DNA of 6,602 nucleotides. It comes from Sphingomonadaceae bacterium (GTDB lineage: Bacteria > Pseudomonadota > Alphaproteobacteria > Sphingomonadales > Sphingomonadaceae). The stretch is from positions 5,386 to 11,987 of the forward strand of contig JAEMTM010000042.1 in assembly GCA_016462305.1 (NCBI GenBank), written 5' to 3'. The notes under the pieces were generated by a model that saw only the letters and a program-made list of their open reading frames with translations, had not been told where the DNA came from and did not search any database. Made by a program: the position numbers and the translations under genes. Position 1 is the first letter of the stretch; every line of letters begins with the position of its first letter. Of this stretch, positions 1 to 6,602 are shown in pieces.

Positions 1-31
1 GGAACAAAACAGCTACACAATACAGAAATTT

Positions 32-36
32 GGGGA
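32..36 (+). promoter_or_regulatory. Candidate ribosome binding site of plsY
   Basis: GGGGA lies 8 bases before the GTG at 45 and 5 before the GTG at 42. It overlaps the alternative TTG start at 30, which has no purine-rich stretch at a useful distance upstream. This is the main local argument for a GTG start. The match to the anti-Shine-Dalgarno sequence needs G-U pairs, so it is only moderate. The remaining bases 1-31 are AT-rich leader or intergenic sequence; no complete promoter can be called because the region is cut by the left edge. Confidence 0.4.
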
Positions 37-44
37 TTCGCGTG

Positions 45-644
45 GTGAGTGATTTTTGGTTCAACATATTTGCGGGTCTGTTGCTTGGTTATGCGCTTGG
101 CTCCATCCCCTTCGGTTTGTTGCTCACGCGTTTCTCGGGCGGCGGCGACATAAGGTCGGTTGGGTCAGGCAATATTGGCGCGACGAACGTGTTGCGGACG
201 GGACGCAAAGGGCTTGCTGCGCTGACCTTGCTGCTTGATCTGCTGAAAGGATTTTTCGCGGTCTGGCTGGCCAGTAAATATCTTCCCGGTGGAGAAATTC
301 TTGCAGCAGCCGGTGCATTTTTCGGCCATCTTTTCCCGGTTTGGCTCCAATTCAAAGGCGGCAAGGGCGTAGCAACCTATGCGGGTATCTTGTTTGGCCT
401 GTTCTGGCAGGGCGGCTTGGTTTACGCGGCCGTTTGGATTGGCGTCTTGCTGCTATCACGGCTATCATCGCTGGCCGGCTTGGTAGCCGCCCTTTGTGCG
501 CCTGTCGCGGCAGCCGTTTTTGGGCATTATGAACTGGTTGCGTTGCTCACCGCCTGCACATTGATCGTCTTTTGGAAACATCGGGCCAATATCGAAAATC
601 TTATAAACGGCACTGAACCCCGCATTGGCAAAAGTAAAAGTTGA
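45..644 (+). CDS. plsY: Glycerol-3-phosphate acyltransferase PlsY (acylphosphate-dependent)
   Basis: PlsY is an integral inner-membrane enzyme. It moves the acyl group from acyl-phosphate to sn-glycerol-3-phosphate, giving lysophosphatidic acid, the first step of phospholipid synthesis. With a GTG start at 45 the protein has 199 residues, normal for the family. The three cytoplasmic PlsY motifs are visible: GSGNIGATN at about residues 40-48, GHLFPVW followed by FKGGKGVAT at 94-111, and HRANIEN ending in GTE at 179-191. Hydrophobic segments near 5-30, 57-76, 85-105 and 112-178 fit a multi-pass protein. The frame opens at TTG 30, but the GGGGA at 32-36 sits 8 bases before GTG 45 (5 before GTG 42), and family members begin close to the first membrane helix, so a start at 45 or 42 is preferred. 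dprA follows closely on the same strand, suggesting co-transcription. The function is secure; the start is uncertain by a few codons. Confidence 0.95.
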   Translation: MSDFWFNIFAGLLLGYALGSIPFGLLLTRFSGGGDIRSVGSGNIGATNVLRTGRKGLAALTLLLDLLKGFFAVWLASKYLPGGEILAAAGAFFGHLFPVWLQFKGGKGVATYAGILFGLFWQGGLVYAAVWIGVLLLSRLSSLAGLVAALCAPVAAAVFGHYELVALLTACTLIVFWKHRANIENLINGTEPRIGKSKS

Positions 645-654
645 TTTTGGTTAT

Positions 655-660
655 GGGGGA
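655..660 (+). promoter_or_regulatory. Ribosome binding site that decides the dprA start
   Basis: GGGGGA is placed 7 bases before ATG 668. It overlaps the last base of the alternative ATG at 653 and lies downstream of TTG 641, so it can serve only the 668 start. This supports the shorter protein. Confidence 0.5.
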
Positions 661-667
661 CCGCCAA

Positions 668-1747
668 ATGCAATTTGATCAGCTTCGCCTGATCCGTTCT
701 CCCAACATCGGCCCTGTCAGTTATCGGCAATTGATGGCGCGTTTTGGAAGCGCGCGGGCCGCGCTGGAGGCTTTACCTGATCTCGTGCGTCGCGGCGGCG
801 GAAAGCATGTTGTGCTCGCCAATGCGGCAGCCATTGCGCGGGAGGTTCAGTTTGTTCAATCCTGTGGCGCTCGTCATGTTTTCATGGATGATGCGGACTA
901 CCCCTATTTGCTGTCGCACTTGGACAATGCGCCGCCTGTCATCTGCGTAAAGGGCAATCTTGCTTTGTTATCGCGTCCGACGGTGGCCCTTGTCGGTGCG
1001 CGTAACGCGTCCGCAGGCGCCTGCCAGTTTGCGCGGCAATTGGCGTTTGAACTCGGCCAAATGGGGCTGTCTGTTGTGTCGGGTCTCGCGCGCGGCATAG
1101 ATACAGCCGCGCATATAGGCTCTATCGAAGGCGGAACAGTCGCGGTTATCGCTGGCGGTATCGACGTGGTCTATCCGCCCGAAAACCGTGCGCTTCAGGA
1201 CGCAATTGCCGCGCGCGGGCTTTTGATTGCCGAACAACCGCCGGGCACCGAACCGCGGGCAAGGCATTTCCCGTATCGAAACCGGATCATCGCTGGTGCG
1301 TCGGCTGGAACGGTCGTGATTGAAGCTGCGCCAAAGTCGGGTTCGCTCATTACTGCGCGTCTGGCGGCGGAGGCCGGGCGTGCGGTCATGGCTATTCCCG
1401 GGTCGCCGCTGGACCCACGGTCGCGAGGTTGCAACCAGCTTATCCGTGAGGGCGCAATTTTGGTGCAAAACGCATCGGAGATTGCCGAACTTATTTCCCC
1501 CTTGGACAACCGGATGCTTGCGCCCTCGGTCAAATACGAACCCTCGATGACCGTAATAGCCGATGACGGCAGCGACACCGAACGCAGCGCAGTCATCGAC
1601 CTGATGGGCATGACCTATGTCTCGGTCGACGAATTGGTTCGGCAATCCGGCAGCAGTCCATCGACCGTCCAACTGGTGTTGCTCGAATTCGAGCTGGCCG
1701 GAAAACTCGAACGCGGGGCAGGTGGGAAGGTCCGCTTGGCGACATAA
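668..1747 (+). CDS. dprA: DNA-processing protein DprA (Smf)
   Basis: DprA binds incoming single-stranded DNA in the cytoplasm and loads RecA on it during natural transformation. It is also widespread in bacteria not known to be competent. From ATG 668 it has 359 residues. In order: an N-terminal helical (SAM/HhH-like) part with NIGPVSYRQL near 13-21; an extended Rossmann fold with LVGARNAS (108-115), SGLARGIDTAAH (138-149), GGIDVVYPPEN (163-173), FPYRNRIIAG (201-210) and SGSLITA (224-230); then a C-terminal winged-helix domain from about 303 to 359 (DprA_WH type). ATG 668 is chosen because GGGGGA lies 7 bases upstream and the protein then begins MQFDQLRLIRSPNIG, as family members do. The frame is open back to TTG 641, which overlaps the plsY stop, with another ATG at 653. 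The gap to plsY is 23 bases, so the two are probably co-transcribed. All core motifs are intact. Confidence 0.95.
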   Translation: MQFDQLRLIRSPNIGPVSYRQLMARFGSARAALEALPDLVRRGGGKHVVLANAAAIAREVQFVQSCGARHVFMDDADYPYLLSHLDNAPPVICVKGNLALLSRPTVALVGARNASAGACQFARQLAFELGQMGLSVVSGLARGIDTAAHIGSIEGGTVAVIAGGIDVVYPPENRALQDAIAARGLLIAEQPPGTEPRARHFPYRNRIIAGASAGTVVIEAAPKSGSLITARLAAEAGRAVMAIPGSPLDPRSRGCNQLIREGAILVQNASEIAELISPLDNRMLAPSVKYEPSMTVIADDGSDTERSAVIDLMGMTYVSVDELVRQSGSSPSTVQLVLLEFELAGKLERGAGGKVRLAT

Positions 1748-1768
1748 AACACAGCCGCATTTTTCGTC

Positions 1769-1802
1769 TTGACGAGGCCTGCCTTACCCCATCAGCCTAT
1801 AC
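1769..1802 (+). promoter_or_regulatory. Weak candidate promoter in the dprA-topA gap
   Basis: The 91 bases between the dprA stop and the topA ATG contain TTGACG at 1769-1774, a good match to a sigma70-type -35 box. The only TATA-like element downstream (CTATAC, 1797-1802) is 22 bases away, too far for a normal spacer, and nothing at 16-18 bases resembles a -10 box. The TTGACG is also the right half of a small inverted repeat, CGTC-TT-GACG (1765-1774). No rho-independent terminator for dprA is visible, so topA may be read through from plsY-dprA, have its own promoter, or both. Confidence 0.2.
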
Positions 1803-1838
1803 GCGCACGCGAGAGATTTTAGAAAAGCACAAAATATC

Positions 1839-4385
1839 ATGCAATTAGTTATCGTAGAATCACCTGCAAAAGCCAAGACAATCGAGAAATATCTAGGACC
1901 TGGATTCAAGGTGCTGGCCTCTTATGGCCATATCCGCGATTTACCGCCCAAAGACGGTTCGGTTGACCCCGATAATGGCTTTGAAATGCTGTGGGACAAT
2001 TATGCCGATAAGGCAAAGCAGCTTAAGGCGATCACCGACGAGGCGAAAAAAGCCGATGGCCTCATCCTTGCGACCGACCCTGATCGCGAAGGGGAGGCGA
2101 TTAGCTGGCATGTGCAAGAAGTGCTTGCGAAGAAAAAGGCGCTGCCGGCCAAGGTGGGTCGCGTGACGTTCAACGCCATAACAAAGCAGGCTGTAACCGA
2201 CGCGATGAAACAACCGCGCGCGTTGGATCTCGACCTGATTGACGCCTACCGCGCCCGCCGTGCGCTGGATTATCTGGTAGGATTTACGCTATCGCCAGTC
2301 CTGTGGCGCAAGCTACCTGGCGCAAAGTCCGCTGGCCGTGTGCAGTCGGTTGCGCTGCGCCTCATTGTGGAACGCGAACGTGAGATCGAAGCGTTCCGCG
2401 CGCGGGAATATTGGTCTGTTAAGGCTGGAATGGAACATAAGGGCCAAAAATTTGATGCCCGTTTGATCCAATATCTGGACAAGAAACTCGACAAGATGGA
2501 CCTAAAGACCGAAGCGGAGGCGGAGCAAGCGCGCCTTGCCGTCGAGTCAGGCAAATTTACGGTCGAAACCGTCGAAACAAAGCCAGTAACCCGCAACCCG
2601 CAACCCCCATTTACAACCTCGACATTGCAGCAGGAAGCGGCGCGTAAACTGGGCTTTTCCGCCAGCCACACAATGCGTATTGCGCAGGGTCTATATGAGG
2701 ATGGCGCGATAACCTATATGCGAACCGATGGTGTTCAAATGGACCACAGCGCCATTTCCGCCGCGCGCAAATCCATCTCGGATCGGTTCGACAGCGGCTA
2801 TTTGCCGGAGAAACCCCGCGTTTATCAGAGCAAAGCGAAGAACGCTCAGGAGGCGCATGAGGCGATACGTCCAACCGATTTTGGCAAGGACAAGGCAGGC
2901 TCAGGCGACCATGGCCGCCTATATGACTTGATCTTCAAACGCGCGATGGCCAGCCAGATGGCGTCTGCCCGCATGGAACGGACAACTGTCGATCTGCTCG
3001 ACGGTACTGGGCAGACTGGCTTGCGCGCGACCGGGCAAGTTATGAAGTTTCCGGGATTTCTTGCCGTATATGAAGAAGGCTTGGATGATAGCGACGGCGA
3101 AGATGGCGCGATCTTGCCAGCCATGACAGTCGGCGACGCGCCAGCCAAGCACGCTGCGGAAAAAACGCAGCACTTCACGCAACCACCACCGCGTTTTTCG
3201 GAAGCGACCTTGGTCAAGCGTCTGGAAGAACTGGGTATTGGCCGTCCATCGACCTATGCCTCGACCATTCAGGTGTTGAAAGATCGCGCTTATGTACGCG
3301 TTGAGAAAAATCGTTTCTTTGCAGAAGAATCCGGGCGACTTCTCACAGCATTTCTCGAACGGTTTTTCGAACGTTATGTCGCTTATGACTACACCGCTGG
3401 CCTTGAAGACCAGTTAGATGAAATCAGCGGCGGCCGTGCCGATTGGCAGTCCTTTCTGGAGGCATTTTGGCGCGATTTCAAACCGAAAACGGTTGAGGTT
3501 ATGGAGCAAAAGCCGTCGGAAGTGACTGCGGAACTTGATATTTTCCTGTCGCCTTATCTCTTTCCAGAGCGCGAAGACGGGACCGATCCGCGTTTATGCC
3601 CGAAATGCGGTGAGGGCAGGTTGGCCTTGCGCGGCGGAAAGTTCGGCGCTTTTGTTGCGTGCTCCAACTATCCGGACTGTAAATATACGAGAAAATTTGC
3701 GCAACCCGGCGGCGAGAGTGGGGAGGATACTGGTCCAGAAATACTTGGCCAGCATCCCGAAACACAATTAGAGGTCAGCAGAAAGTCAGGCCGTTTTGGC
3801 CCTTATTTCGAAATGGGCGAGGGCGCAGACGTCAAACGTGCCTCTATCCCCAAGGATATTCCTGCGGAGGACATCGGACTAGAATGGGCGGTGAAGCTGC
3901 TGTCGCTGCCACGCACCATCGGGATACATCCGGAGAGCGGCGAGCCAGTCACGGCAAGTATCGGTCGTTATGGACCCTATCTGGCGCATAATGGGAAATA
4001 TGCGCGCTTGCAGTCGACGACTGAAGTGTTTGAAACGGGCATGAATAGCGCGGTTGTGAAGCTGGCGGAAGCCTTGGCCAACCCGGGCCGTGGCCGGGGT
4101 GCCGCGCGTGCGCCGTTGAAGGAGTTCGGTAAGCATCCACGCACGGATGCGGAGATTAAACTGATGGAGGGGCGCTTTGGTCCTTATGTGACCGACGGGA
4201 CCACGAACGCGACCGTGCCTAAGTCCATCTCGCCTAATGAGCTGACGCTTGAGGAAGCTGCACAGTTGATTGACGCCCGCGCCGCGATGCCGCCCAAGGG
4301 CAAAATCAAGAAAAAGGCCGCGCCCAAAAAGGCGGCGGCAAAGGCCAAACCCGCAGCGAAAACAAAGACGAAAGCAAAGAAATAA
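1839..4385 (+). CDS. topA: DNA topoisomerase I (type IA)
   Basis: TopA relaxes negatively supercoiled DNA by cutting one strand through a 5'-phosphotyrosine link. At 848 residues it is complete. The TOPRIM domain starts at residue 1 (VIVESPAKAKTIEKYLG) and has the acidic set E7 and D80, D82, E84 in ATDPDREGEA. The central domain carries the catalytic tyrosine Y293 and R295 in ITYMRTDG; SAGRVQSVALRL (164-175) and EAHEAIRPTD (338-347) are also typical. After the core come one four-cysteine zinc ribbon (C587, C590, C608, C614) and three Topo_C repeats recognisable by GRFGPYF, GRYGPYL and GRFGPYV near 651, 709 and 778. The tail from about 819 to 848 is almost wholly Lys, Ala, Pro and Thr, as often seen in alphaproteobacterial TopA and likely to touch DNA non-specifically. 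The ATG gives the canonical N-terminus, but no clear Shine-Dalgarno sequence precedes it. The end converges on era. Confidence 0.98.
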   Translation: MQLVIVESPAKAKTIEKYLGPGFKVLASYGHIRDLPPKDGSVDPDNGFEMLWDNYADKAKQLKAITDEAKKADGLILATDPDREGEAISWHVQEVLAKKKALPAKVGRVTFNAITKQAVTDAMKQPRALDLDLIDAYRARRALDYLVGFTLSPVLWRKLPGAKSAGRVQSVALRLIVEREREIEAFRAREYWSVKAGMEHKGQKFDARLIQYLDKKLDKMDLKTEAEAEQARLAVESGKFTVETVETKPVTRNPQPPFTTSTLQQEAARKLGFSASHTMRIAQGLYEDGAITYMRTDGVQMDHSAISAARKSISDRFDSGYLPEKPRVYQSKAKNAQEAHEAIRPTDFGKDKAGSGDHGRLYDLIFKRAMASQMASARMERTTVDLLDGTGQTGLRATGQVMKFPGFLAVYEEGLDDSDGEDGAILPAMTVGDAPAKHAAEKTQHFTQPPPRFSEATLVKRLEELGIGRPSTYASTIQVLKDRAYVRVEKNRFFAEESGRLLTAFLERFFERYVAYDYTAGLEDQLDEISGGRADWQSFLEAFWRDFKPKTVEVMEQKPSEVTAELDIFLSPYLFPEREDGTDPRLCPKCGEGRLALRGGKFGAFVACSNYPDCKYTRKFAQPGGESGEDTGPEILGQHPETQLEVSRKSGRFGPYFEMGEGADVKRASIPKDIPAEDIGLEWAVKLLSLPRTIGIHPESGEPVTASIGRYGPYLAHNGKYARLQSTTEVFETGMNSAVVKLAEALANPGRGRGAARAPLKEFGKHPRTDAEIKLMEGRFGPYVTDGTTNATVPKSISPNELTLEEAAQLIDARAAMPPKGKIKKKAAPKKAAAKAKPAAKTKTKAKK

Positions 4386-4394
4386 GTCCACCAG

Positions 4395-4415
4395 TCTGCG
4401 CTGGGGCGACGCAGA
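4395..4415. terminator. Candidate bidirectional terminator hairpin between topA and era
   Basis: TCTGCG (4395-4400) pairs perfectly with CGCAGA (4410-4415) around a 9-base loop, with a possible G-U pair and a few CC/GG pairs extending the base beyond a bulged A. It begins 9 bases after the topA stop on one strand and 21 bases after the era stop on the other, which suits a shared terminator for convergent genes. Neither strand has a run of T after the stem, so it is not a textbook rho-independent terminator. It could instead protect the 3' ends of the transcripts, or be chance. Confidence 0.35.
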
Positions 4416-4436
4416 TGGGGGAGAAACCGTACCGCG

Positions 4437-5330
4437 TCACTCCACCCATTCAAGCCCAATATCGCGATACAGGCTCCGGTCCTCGTCCCATTTGGCATGC
4501 ACCTTCACATGCAAATAGAGATGGACCTTCACGCCCATGAGCTTGGCCAGTTCAAGACGCGCCGCCTCTCCAATGGCCTTAATCCGCGTGCCGCCTTTGC
4601 CCAGAACGATGGCCCGTTGGGTGGGGCGCGCTACTAAAATCTGCTGGTGAATTTCCAGCGATCCGTCCTCGCGTTCGCTATATTTTTCCGTCTCGACCGC
4701 GCTGGCATAAGGAAGCTCCTCGTGCAGTTGCAGATAGAGTTGTTCGCGGGTGATTTCTGACGCAATCAGACGGTCGGTAGCATCGGACACCTGATCCTCT
4801 GGAAAATGCCATTCGCCCTCTGGCATATTGTCGGCAAGTGCAGTTTTGAATTCTTCAAGCCCGTCGCCGGTCGCCGCGCTGATATAATAAATCTGCTCAA
4901 ACGCGCATTTGTCAGTCAGTTTCGTGGTGAGGGCGAGCAATTTGTCCTTGGCCGCAATATCAACCTTGTTGAGCACAAGCCATTTGCGTTCAGGGCGATT
5001 TTTTAATCCGTCGAGGATTTTTTCAACCTTTGGTCCTGCGCCTGCGCGGCCATCGACGATCAATGCGATCATGTCGGCATCGCCCGCACCGTCCCAAGCC
5101 GCCGCCACCATAGCGCGGTCAAGCCTGCGCTGCGCCGCGAAAATGCCCGGTGTGTCGACCAGGATGATCTGCGTTTCGCCGGCCAAGGCGACGCCCAACA
5201 TGCGCGTGCGTGTGGTCTGCGCCTTGGGGCTAACGATCGCGACCTTCTGCCCGACCAGAGCATTGACCAAGGTTGACTTACCCGCATTTGGCGCACCGAT
5301 AATGGCGACATGTCCGCATCTTTTGGTCAT
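4437..5330 (-). CDS. era: GTPase Era (30S ribosome assembly)
   Basis: Era is a Ras-like GTPase that binds 16S rRNA near its 3' end through a C-terminal KH domain and helps mature the 30S subunit. The 297-residue protein is of normal length. GTPase motifs in order: G1 GAPNAGKS (12-19), switch region QTTRTR (38-43), G3 DTPG (59-62), G4 NKVD (121-124) and G5 SAATG (151-155). The KH type 2 domain follows from about 200 to the end, with the GxxG loop GKGG at 244-247. The ATG overlaps the rnc stop as ATGA, and GGAAG at 5338-5342 lies 7 bases upstream, so the start is well supported and translational coupling to rnc is likely. It is the last gene of the lepB-rnc-era operon in this window. In many alphaproteobacteria recO comes next; here the neighbour is the convergent topA. 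Confidence 0.97.
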   Translation of the reverse strand: MTKRCGHVAIIGAPNAGKSTLVNALVGQKVAIVSPKAQTTRTRMLGVALAGETQIILVDTPGIFAAQRRLDRAMVAAAWDGAGDADMIALIVDGRAGAGPKVEKILDGLKNRPERKWLVLNKVDIAAKDKLLALTTKLTDKCAFEQIYYISAATGDGLEEFKTALADNMPEGEWHFPEDQVSDATDRLIASEITREQLYLQLHEELPYASAVETEKYSEREDGSLEIHQQILVARPTQRAIVLGKGGTRIKAIGEAARLELAKLMGVKVHLYLHVKVHAKWDEDRSLYRDIGLEWVE

Positions 5331-5995
5331 GCGTTGGCTTCCAAAAATGCCTGTGCAGCGGCGGTTTCAGCGGCCTGTTTGCTGTTGGCGGTGGCCGTGA
5401 CGGGCGCAAAGCCTTTCACGGTGACGGTGATTTCAAATCTCATGGCGTGGGGAGGGCCTTCTTTTTTGGTGATGACATATTCAGGAACCTTGCGCCCATG
5501 GGTGGCGCACCATTCTTGGAGTTCGGATTTGGGATGTTTGGGGGCGCCGTTTGCGGATTCGAGAAGTGGCCTCCAGAGCCGTTCTACAAGATCGCGGGTG
5601 ACGAGTAGGCCATGGTCGAGATAGACAGCGCCAATGATTGCCTCCATGACGTCACCCAACACATTATCGCTTTGTTGCGCACCATCATCACGGGCTTGCT
5701 TGCCAAGCCGGATATATAGCGGAAGGCCAATTTGCCGTGCAATGTCGGCGCAGGTCACGCCCGACACAAAAGCGTTCAGGCGGTGCGAAAGACGCCCCTC
5801 CGCTTCATCCTTATATCGGTGATAGAGCATATCCGCGATGATGAGCCCCAATATCCGATCACCCAGAAATTCAAGCCGTTGATAGTCCGGTTGGCCCGTA
5901 CTGCCATGCGTTAGCGCGCGTTGGTAAAGTGCCATATCCTTTGGCTGCTTCTGGAGTAATTCCGCCAGCCAAGCCGCTTGTTCGTCGCTGGTCAA
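5327..5995 (-). CDS. rnc: Ribonuclease III
   Basis: RNase III cuts double-stranded RNA, notably the stems around the 16S and 23S parts of the rRNA precursor, and also some mRNAs. From TTG 5995 the protein has 222 residues, the usual family size. The nuclease domain shows ALTHGS near residue 27, the signature RLEFLGDRI (40-48) with its Glu and Asp, and the second metal-binding pair D115 and E118 in GDVMEAIIG. A double-stranded RNA binding domain fills about 153-222, beginning KHPKSELQEW. The frame is open back to 6157, with ATGs at 6043 and 6055, but that part lies inside lepB, and the lepB frame there looks like its genuine C-terminus. TTG 5995 overlaps the lepB stop as TTGA and gives MTSDEQAAWLAELL, a typical start for relatives. 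The stop overlaps the era ATG. Identity is secure; an annotation using ATG 6043 is possible. Confidence 0.95.
   Translation of the reverse strand: MTSDEQAAWLAELLQKQPKDMALYQRALTHGSTGQPDYQRLEFLGDRILGLIIADMLYHRYKDEAEGRLSHRLNAFVSGVTCADIARQIGLPLYIRLGKQARDDGAQQSDNVLGDVMEAIIGAVYLDHGLLVTRDLVERLWRPLLESANGAPKHPKSELQEWCATHGRKVPEYVITKKEGPPHAMRFEITVTVKGFAPVTATANSKQAAETAAAQAFLEANA
5338..5342 (-). promoter_or_regulatory. Ribosome binding site of era inside the rnc 3' end
   Basis: On the - strand GGAAG sits 7 bases before the era ATG, within the final codons of rnc. Together with the ATGA stop/start overlap it supports efficient re-initiation by ribosomes finishing rnc. Confidence 0.45.
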
Positions 5996-6602
5996 AATCC
6001 TTGTCCAATGCGTTCCGCGCGCATTGCCGTAAACCAAGTCCATGGCAGCAACCATTGCGACGATCCATCTGTGGAAAACACAGACACCAAAGCACGCCCC
6101 ACAAGATTCTCTTGCGGCACAATGCCTATTGCGCCGGGTTTTTCGATGGGTGACCATCTGCTATCCGCGCTTCGGTCGCGATTGTCGCCCATCAGGAACA
6201 GGTCGCCTTGACCAACAACGAATGCTTCGGTGTTGTCGCCTTCTAGGCCATTTGCCAGATCGAGAATTTCGTAGCTTTTGCCTTCGGGCAATGTCTCGCG
6301 GAAACGGGGGTAGCGGCATTGCGTGCCGCCTTGCGCTGCCGCTTCCTCCATATCTGGACGCCAGCAGGGGAAGGGGTTGCGGTCAAGCTCTGCCGCATCG
6401 CGCATATTTTGCGTGACCGGGATGACAAGGTCGGCAATCCGTTCCTTTTTGACCGCAACGCCGTTGATTTCGAGGACGCCATTGCGCATTTGAATGACAT
6501 CACCGGGCAGGCCAATGACGCGCTTGATGTAATCGGTACCGTTTGACATTGGGGCCTTGAACACCACGACATCGCCGCGTTCTGGTTGGCTCGCGAAAAT
6601 CC
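5992..6602 (-). CDS. lepB: Signal peptidase I, C-terminal part (cut by window edge)
   Basis: LepB is a membrane-anchored serine protease with a Ser/Lys dyad that removes signal peptides from exported proteins on the outer face of the inner membrane. About 202 C-terminal residues are present. The frame stays open through the right edge: the codons beyond the GTG at 6567 read IFASQPERGDV, matching the family, so that GTG is internal and not the start. Visible conserved boxes are GDVVVF, then YIKRVIGLPGD with the catalytic lysine encoded at 6523-6525, and MGDNRDRSADSRW near 6192-6154. The N-terminal membrane segment and the box with the catalytic serine lie outside the window. The C-terminus (PWTWFTAMRAERIG) fits alphaproteobacterial LepB, supporting the stop at 5992-5994. 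It is the upstream partner of rnc in the operon. Confidence 0.93.
   Translation of the reverse strand, partial: IFASQPERGDVVVFKAPMSNGTDYIKRVIGLPGDVIQMRNGVLEINGVAVKKERIADLVIPVTQNMRDAAELDRNPFPCWRPDMEEAAAQGGTQCRYPRFRETLPEGKSYEILDLANGLEGDNTEAFVVGQGDLFLMGDNRDRSADSRWSPIEKPGAIGIVPQENLVGRALVSVFSTDGSSQWLLPWTWFTAMRAERIGQGF

Noticed and set aside
968..1672. 234-codon open frame on the - strand across dprA
   Set aside because: It lies wholly antisense to well-conserved dprA motifs, its translation is Arg/His-rich without recognisable domain, and long antisense frames are expected in GC-rich coding DNA.
2562..2608. Short tandem repeats (GTCGAAAC twice, ACCCGCA twice) in topA
   Set aside because: They keep frame and encode ordinary TopA residues (VETVET, TRNPQPP) in a variable linker; only two copies each, not a meaningful repeat array.
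4133..4150. Perfect 6-bp inverted repeat GCATCC/GGATGC with 6-base loop
   Set aside because: It is inside the topA coding region, short, and has no terminator or operator context; likely chance.
3879..4391. 170-codon - strand open frame opposite the 3' part of topA
   Set aside because: Its Phe/Leu/Arg-rich start is the complement of the TopA Lys/Ala tail; no domain or plausible ribosome binding site.
4909..5400. 163-codon + strand open frame opposite era and the end of rnc
   Set aside because: It crosses the confirmed era G1, G3 and G4 motifs on the other strand and reads as Pro/Ser/Arg-rich shadow sequence.
1..6602. Search by eye for CRISPR, tRNA, IS ends, toxin-antitoxin pairs or phage genes
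   Set aside because: Almost all bases are accounted for by six conserved housekeeping genes, and the gaps (23, 91 and 51 bases) are too small to hold such elements.

Overview
The window is an ordinary stretch of housekeeping chromosome from an alphaproteobacterium, most likely a member of the Sphingomonadales. This rests on the overall look of the DprA, TopA, RNase III and LepB proteins, the lepB-rnc-era gene order and a moderate GC content (mid-50s percent by eye, not computed). The genus cannot be fixed from the sequence alone. I found no mobile element, CRISPR array, tRNA or rRNA, and no gene of unknown function.

Layout: two gene groups face each other. On the + strand are plsY (membrane acylphosphate:glycerol-3-phosphate acyltransferase), dprA (single-strand DNA binding protein that loads RecA) and topA (DNA topoisomerase I, 848 aa). 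plsY and dprA are nearly contiguous. A 91-bp gap before topA may hold a separate promoter. On the - strand, read right to left, are lepB (signal peptidase I, cut by the right edge of the window), rnc (RNase III) and era (ribosome-assembly GTPase). These three are packed with 4-base stop/start overlaps and are almost certainly one operon. The groups converge at a 51-bp gap between the topA and era stop codons, which carries a small hairpin that could serve both strands.

How the genes relate: RNase III cuts the rRNA precursor and Era binds the 3' end of 16S rRNA during 30S assembly, so rnc-era is a ribosome-biogenesis pair. LepB, which removes signal peptides at the membrane, is a common operon partner. 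PlsY makes lysophosphatidic acid, the first phospholipid intermediate. DprA and TopA both act on DNA, in recombination of incoming single strands and in relaxation of negative supercoils.

The most informative points concern gene starts. The open frame of rnc runs far into lepB, but the family N-terminus fits a TTG start that overlaps the lepB stop as TTGA. plsY and dprA also appear to start downstream of the longest open frame. I did not see evidence of a previously undescribed system.
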